From positions 62,001-126,000 of the forward strand of contig NZ_FNBT01000008.1 in NCBI RefSeq assembly GCF_900102425.1: 64,000 nucleotides of DNA, read 5' to 3'. This stretch comes from Blastococcus aurantiacus (GTDB lineage: Bacteria; Actinomycetota; Actinomycetes; Mycobacteriales; Geodermatophilaceae). The notes under the pieces were generated by a model that ran no database searches, had not been told where the DNA came from, and was given only the letters and a program-made list of their open reading frames with translations. Positions 60,125-64,000 of this stretch are shown in pieces. Made by a program: the position numbers and the translations under genes. Numbering within the stretch: position 1 is the stretch's first letter; every line of letters begins with the position of its first letter.

Positions 60125-60958
60125 TCAGCGCTTCTTGTTGGCGCGCCGGCGGCGCACGATCAGGGCGTCACTGGCCTTCCGCTTGCGCGTCCGGCCTTCC
60201 GGCTTGCCCTTGGGGTTCACCGGGTGGCGTCCACCGGAGGTCTTTCCCTCACCACCACCGTGCGGGTGGTCGACCGGGTTCATGGCGACACCGCGGACGG
60301 TCGGGCGCTTGCCCTTCCACCGCATGCGGCCGGCCTTGCCCCAGTTGATGTTCGACTGCTCGGCGTTGCCCACCTCGCCGACGGTGGCGCGGCAGCGCAC
60401 GTCGACGTTGCGGATCTCGCCCGACGGCATGCGCAGCTGGGCGAACCGGCCCTCGCGGGCGACCAGCTGGACGCTGGTGCCTGCAGACCGGGCGATCTTC
60501 GCGCCGCCACCGGGGCGGAGCTCGATGGCGTGAACCACCGTGCCGACCGGGATGTTCCGCAGCGGCAGGTTGTTGCCCGGCTTGATGTCGGCCGCGGGGC
60601 CGCACTCGACCGTGTCGCCCTGCTTCAGGCGGGCCGGGGCGATGATGTACCGCTTCTCCCCGTCGGCGAAGTGCAGCAGCGCGATGCGCGACGTGCGGTT
60701 CGGGTCGTACTCGATGTGCGCGACCTTGGCCGGAACGCCGTCCTTGTCCGCCCGGCGGAAGTCGATCAGCCGGTAGGCACGCTTGTGACCGCCGCCCTGG
60801 TGGCGAGCGGTGACCTTGCCGTGGACGTTGCGTCCACCGCGGCCGTGCAGCGGCCGGACCAGCGACTTCTCGGGATGGTCGCGGGTGACCTCGGCGAAGT
60901 CGGCGACGCTGGAGCCGCGGCGGCCCGGCGTCGTCGGCTTGTACTTACGGATAGCCAT
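60125..60958 (-). CDS. rplB: 50S ribosomal protein L2
   Basis: 277 residues: [46 protein letters not shown], and the peptidyl-transferase-proximal [29 protein letters not shown]. It follows rplW after 51 bp. Confidence 0.98.
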   Translation of the reverse strand: MAIRKYKPTTPGRRGSSVADFAEVTRDHPEKSLVRPLHGRGGRNVHGKVTARHQGGGHKRAYRLIDFRRADKDGVPAKVAHIEYDPNRTSRIALLHFADGEKRYIIAPARLKQGDTVECGPAADIKPGNNLPLRNIPVGTVVHAIELRPGGGAKIARSAGTSVQLVAREGRFAQLRMPSGEIRNVDVRCRATVGEVGNAEQSNINWGKAGRMRWKGKRPTVRGVAMNPVDHPHGGGEGKTSGGRHPVNPKGKPEGRTRKRKASDALIVRRRRANKKR

Positions 60959-61009
60959 TGCTGACTCAGTCCCTGTCTATATCTCTGGTCCGTGTAGGTC
61001 CGGGTGCCG

Positions 61010-61312
61010 TCAGGCGCCCGGGCCCCCGAAGATCTCGATGCGGTCGCCGGGAGCGACGGAGACGATGGCGCGCTTGGTGTCCTTGCGCTTGCCCATCTGC
61101 GTGCCCCGGCTGCGCTTGCGCTTGCCCTGGCGGTTGATCGTGTTCACGCCGAGGACCTTCACGTTGAAGATCTGCTCGACCGCGATCTTGATCTGCGTCT
61201 TGTTGGCCTCGGGCAGCACGATGAACGTGTACTGGTTGCTGTCGAGCAGCCCGTAGCTCTTCTCGGAGATGACCGGGGAGAGCAGGACGTCCCGGGGGTC
61301 GCGGACGCTCAT
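61010..61312 (-). CDS. rplW: 50S ribosomal protein L23
   Basis: 100 residues: [78 protein letters not shown] 61312 overlaps the rplD TGA (ATGA). Exit-tunnel protein and docking site for SRP and trigger factor. Confidence 0.97.
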   Translation of the reverse strand: MSVRDPRDVLLSPVISEKSYGLLDSNQYTFIVLPEANKTQIKIAVEQIFNVKVLGVNTINRQGKRKRSRGTQMGKRKDTKRAIVSVAPGDRIEIFGGPGA

Positions 61313-62100
61313 GCCTTCTCCTCGGTGGTCTCTTCGACGGTGCCCTCGCCTGCGGCGGGAGCGATGGACGGGATGCCACCCGGGATCTCGCGGGTGGCGA
61401 GGTCGGGCAGGTCGGCGCCGGAGCGCTTGCCCTTGGCCGGCCCGGCCACGTACTCGGCGAGCGCCGCCTCGGTGAAGACGACCTCGTCGGACACCAGCAC
61501 GTCGTACGTGTTGAGCTGGCCGGCCTCGATCAGGTGCACCTGCGGCAGGTTGCGCAGGCTCACCCAGTTGAGGACGTCGTCGTGGTCGAGGACCACGAGG
61601 ACCCGCTTCGCGGAGGTGATCGCGTTCAGCGTCGCCAGCGCGGACTTGGTCCGGGGGGCGTCGCCGTCGACGAACGCCGACACGACGTGGACCCGGCCCT
61701 CGCGCGCCCGGTCGGAGAGGGCACCGCGCAGGGCGGCAGCCTTCATCTTCTTGGGCGTCTTCTTGGTGTAGTCGCGCGGCACCGGGCCGTGGGCGACGCC
61801 ACCACCGGAGAACTGCGGCGAGCGCAGGGAGCCCTGGCGGGCACGACCGGTGCCCTTCTGGCGGTACGGCTTGGCGCCGGTACCGCTGACCTGGGCACGC
61901 GTCTTGGTCGAGTGCGTGCCCTGGCGGGCCGCGGCCAGCTGGGCCACGACGACCTGGTGCATCAGCGAGACGTTCGCGTCGGCGTCGAAGAGCGCACCGG
62001 GCAGCGTCACGCTGCCGGTGGTCTCCCCCGCCGGGGTGCGCACGTCGACCTGGCGGTCGGTGCGCGTCTCGGTCGACCCTGCCGTTGTAGATGCGGTCAC
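61309..62100 (-). CDS. rplD: 50S ribosomal protein L4 with acidic C-terminal tail
   Basis: 263 residues. Core: [48 protein letters not shown] with [13 protein letters not shown] (each shown in conserved order), LLDHDD-like [10 protein letters not shown]. The last ~45 residues, ending [13 protein letters not shown], extend beyond the usual length. GTG 62100 overlaps rplC. Confidence 0.96.
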   Translation of the reverse strand: MTASTTAGSTETRTDRQVDVRTPAGETTGSVTLPGALFDADANVSLMHQVVVAQLAAARQGTHSTKTRAQVSGTGAKPYRQKGTGRARQGSLRSPQFSGGGVAHGPVPRDYTKKTPKKMKAAALRGALSDRAREGRVHVVSAFVDGDAPRTKSALATLNAITSAKRVLVVLDHDDVLNWVSLRNLPQVHLIEAGQLNTYDVLVSDEVVFTEAALAEYVAGPAKGKRSGADLPDLATREIPGGIPSIAPAAGEGTVEETTEEKA

Positions 62101-62762
62101 TTGGAGTCACTCCCCACGGGGCCGCCCTTGACGGCCGAACGGACGAGCAGGAGCCCGCCCTTCGGACCGGGGATGGCGCCCTTGATCAGCAGCAGTCCGC
62201 GCTCGGCGTCCACCTTGTGGACGACCAGGGACAGCGTCGTCGTCTTCACGTGGCCCATGCGGCCGGCCATCTTGAGGCCCTTGAACACGCGACCGGGGGT
62301 CGACGCGCCACCGATGGATCCGGGGTGGCGGTGCTTGCGCTTCACGCCGTGTCCGGCGCCGAGGCCCTTGAAGCCGTGACGCTTCATGACACCGGCGGTG
62401 CCCTTGCCCTTGCTGGTGCCGATGACGTCGACCTTGGCCACGCCGTCGAAGACGTCCGTGGTCAGCTCCTGGCCGACCGTGTACTGGCCGGCGTCCGAGG
62501 TGCGGAGTTCCACCAGGTGCCGCCGCGGCGTCACGCCCGCCTTGGTGAAGTGCCCGCCCTCGGGACGGTTCACCTTGCGCGGGTCGATCTCACCGAAGCC
62601 GAGCTGGACGGCCGAGTAGCCGTCGACCTCGGGGGTGCGCACCTGGGTCACCACACACGGGCCCGCCTTGACGACGGTCACCGGCACGAGGCGGTTGTTC
62701 TCGTCGAAAACCTGGGTCATCCCCAGCTTCTCGCCGAGGAGACCGCGAAATGTGCTCGCCAT
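62097..62762 (-). CDS. rplC: 50S ribosomal protein L3
   Basis: 221 residues: [81 protein letters not shown]. Starts 15 nt after rpsJ. Confidence 0.98.
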   Translation of the reverse strand: MASTFRGLLGEKLGMTQVFDENNRLVPVTVVKAGPCVVTQVRTPEVDGYSAVQLGFGEIDPRKVNRPEGGHFTKAGVTPRRHLVELRTSDAGQYTVGQELTTDVFDGVAKVDVIGTSKGKGTAGVMKRHGFKGLGAGHGVKRKHRHPGSIGGASTPGRVFKGLKMAGRMGHVKTTTLSLVVHKVDAERGLLLIKGAIPGPKGGLLLVRSAVKGGPVGSDSK

Positions 62763-62777
62763 GTCTGCTGACTGCCC

Positions 62778-63083
62778 TTACTGAATGTTGACGTCGACCG
62801 AGGCCGGCAGGTCGATGCGCATGAGCGCGTCCACCGTCTTCGGCGTCGGGTCGAGGATGTCGATGAGCCGCTTGTGCGTGCGCATCTCGAAGTGCTCGAA
62901 CGAGTCCTTGTACTTGTGCGGCGAGCGGATCACCGCGTACACGTTCTTCTCCGTCGGCAGCGGCACCGGGCCGACCACTCGTGCTCCGGTCTTCGTGACC
63001 GTCTCCACGATGCGTCGCGCCGAGGCATCGATCGCCTCGTGGTCGTAGGCCTTCAACCGGATGCGGATCTTCTGTCCCGCCAT
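62778..63083 (-). CDS. rpsJ: 30S ribosomal protein S10
   Basis: 101 residues: [78 protein letters not shown]. First gene of the S10 operon; CAGGAG lies about 11 nt upstream of ATG 63083. Also a transcription factor (NusE). Confidence 0.98.
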   Translation of the reverse strand: MAGQKIRIRLKAYDHEAIDASARRIVETVTKTGARVVGPVPLPTEKNVYAVIRSPHKYKDSFEHFEMRTHKRLIDILDPTPKTVDALMRIDLPASVDVNIQ

Positions 63084-63144
63084 CGCTGTCTTCTGCTCCT
63101 GCCGATCGGTTGTGAAAGTTCGAGTGGGTCTGCTGACCCGGGGT

Positions 63145-63176
63145 GGGTCCGGGGACCCGTCGGGTCCGGGGACCCG
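63145..63176. repeat. Two tandem 17-bp palindromic units upstream of rpsJ
   Basis: GGGTCCGGGGACCCG occurs at 63145-63159 and 63162-63176, separated by TC. Each unit is itself an inverted repeat GGGTCC-GG-GGACCC. It lies between the tuf terminator and the S10 promoter region (63084-63144), where no confident promoter hexamers were found. Confidence 0.75.
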
Positions 63177-63177
63177 G

Positions 63178-63214
63178 TGGTGGGCGGCGGCCGGCTCGCG
63201 GCCACCGCCCACCA
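63178..63214 (-). terminator. tuf terminator
   Basis: 15-bp stem (63178-63192 with 63200-63214) with a single C-A mismatch in the plus-strand reading and loop GGCTCGC, 7 nt after the tuf stop. In the tuf transcript the mismatch becomes a G-U pair. Confidence 0.8.
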
Positions 63215-63220
63215 GGGGTA

Positions 63221-64000
63221 CTACTTGTTGATCTTGACGACCCGGCCGGCACCCACGGTGCGTCCACCCTCACGGATGGCGAACTTGAGGCCCTCCTCCA
63301 TGGCGATGGGCTGGATGAGCTCCACCGTCATCTCGGTGTTGTCGCCGGGCATGACCATCTCGGTGCCCGAGGGCAGGGTCACGACACCGGTGACGTCCGT
63401 CGTCCGGAAGTAGAACTGGGGACGGTAGTTGTTGAAGAACGGCGTGTGACGGCCACCCTCGTCCTTCGAGAGGATGTAGACCGAACCCTCGAAGTTGGTG
63501 TGCGGGGTGATCGAGCCGGGCTTCACGACGACCTGGCCGCGCTCCACGTCCTCGCGCTTGATGCCGCGGAGGAGCAGACCGACGTTGTCACCGGCCTGGC
63601 CCTGGTCGAGCAGCTTGCGGAACATCTCGACGCCGGTGACCGTGGTCTTCGTCGAGTTCTCGCGGATACCGACGATCTCGATCTCCTCGGAGACCTTGAC
63701 GATGCCACGCTCGACGCGGCCGGTGACGACCGTGCCACGACCGGTGATGGTGAAGACGTCCTCGACGGGCATGAGGAACGGCTTGTCGATGTCGCGCTCC
63801 GGCTCCGGGATCGCGGTGTCGACGGCGTTCATCAGCTCCATGAGCTTGTCGCCCCACTCCGCGTCGCCCTCGAGGGCCTTGAGCGCGGACACGCGGACCA
63901 CGGGGACGTCGTCGCCCGGGAACTCGTACTCGCTGAGGAGCTCGCGGACCTCGAGCTCGACGAGCTCCAGGATCTCCTCGTCGTCCACCATGTCGGCCTT
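63221..64000 (-). CDS. tuf: Elongation factor Tu, C-terminal part (cut by window edge)
   Basis: The last ~259 codons of EF-Tu. The reading frame stays open to the window edge ([22 protein letters not shown]), so the start and the G1-G3 GTP-binding motifs lie outside. Visible are [18 protein letters not shown], domain 2 [35 protein letters not shown] and the C-terminal [20 protein letters not shown]. It carries aminoacyl-tRNA to the ribosome. tuf before the S10 operon is the classic str-S10 order. Confidence 0.97.
   Translation of the reverse strand, partial: KADMVDDEEILELVELEVRELLSEYEFPGDDVPVVRVSALKALEGDAEWGDKLMELMNAVDTAIPEPERDIDKPFLMPVEDVFTITGRGTVVTGRVERGIVKVSEEIEIVGIRENSTKTTVTGVEMFRKLLDQGQAGDNVGLLLRGIKREDVERGQVVVKPGSITPHTNFEGSVYILSKDEGGRHTPFFNNYRPQFYFRTTDVTGVVTLPSGTEMVMPGDNTEMTVELIQPIAMEEGLKFAIREGGRTVGAGRVVKINK

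Overview
The window looks like chromosomal DNA from a very GC-rich actinobacterium. I would guess Geodermatophilaceae (Blastococcus, Geodermatophilus or Modestobacter); no rRNA gene is present to settle it. The reasons are strongly GC-biased third codon positions, frequent GTG starts, ATGA/GTGA stop-start overlaps, WhiB and BldM-type regulators, an IMP dehydrogenase pair (guaB plus guaB3), a GroEL with a His-rich tail, and a gene order (guaB - whiB - groEL/groES - tsa genes - alr - nnrD - acpS - glmS - glmM - rpsI/rplM - truA - rplQ - rpoA - ribosomal operons - tuf) that I recall from Mycobacterium tuberculosis and Streptomyces.

Layout. 1-8 kb: a cell-surface polysaccharide/teichoic-acid cluster on the minus strand (transporter fragment, a GT2-glycerophosphotransferase fusion, an ExoA-like GT2, two adjacent GDP-mannose dehydratase paralogues), with a divergent acetyltransferase and a PIG-L deacetylase. 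9-12 kb: an envelope-stress type module, in which a PspC-fused histidine kinase and NarL response regulator are divergent from a PspC/LiaF-like membrane protein and a small membrane protein. 12-14.4 kb: a META-domain lipoprotein, and a dienelactone hydrolase divergent from a WYL regulator. 14.4-18.6 kb: guaA-guaB3-guaB. 18.7-24.4 kb: a DUF5319-like protein, an SLH/GH25-like secreted protein, a BldM-like regulator, WhiB3-like protein and groES-groEL1 with a CIRCE box. 24.5-39 kb: a methyltransferase, tRNA t6A genes (tsaD, tsaB, tsaE), rimI, a uracil-DNA glycosylase, alr, nnrD, acpS, glmS, glmM, rpsI-rplM. 39-44.5 kb: a beta-carbonic anhydrase and a molybdenum-cofactor cluster (moeA-moaC-mog, fdhD, mobA). 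44.5-64 kb: truA, rplQ, rpoA and the full alpha, spc and S10 ribosomal operons (with secY, adk, map, infA), ending in a truncated tuf.

The most unusual signal is not a protein. A family of about 60-70 bp nested-hairpin elements (seven full copies, one partial or convergent version) sits directly against stop codons after groEL, glmS, carbonic anhydrase, truA, rpoA, rplO and rpsZ. The arms vary but stay complementary. The conserved ends, the G-U wobble pairs and the pyrimidine-rich tail suggest a polar, terminator-like RNA element that usually points against the adjacent gene, even inside essential ribosomal operons. Other highlights are a BldM homologue whose receiver has lost its phosphorylation residues, three hairpins between bldM and whiB, three 23-bp palindromic tandem repeats, many GTG/ATG starts placed 6-7 nt after a -10 box (predicted leaderless mRNAs), an unannotated 53-codon gene next to tsaB, and low-complexity tails on several ribosomal proteins.

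No tRNA or rRNA gene, insertion sequence, CRISPR array or prophage gene was recognised.
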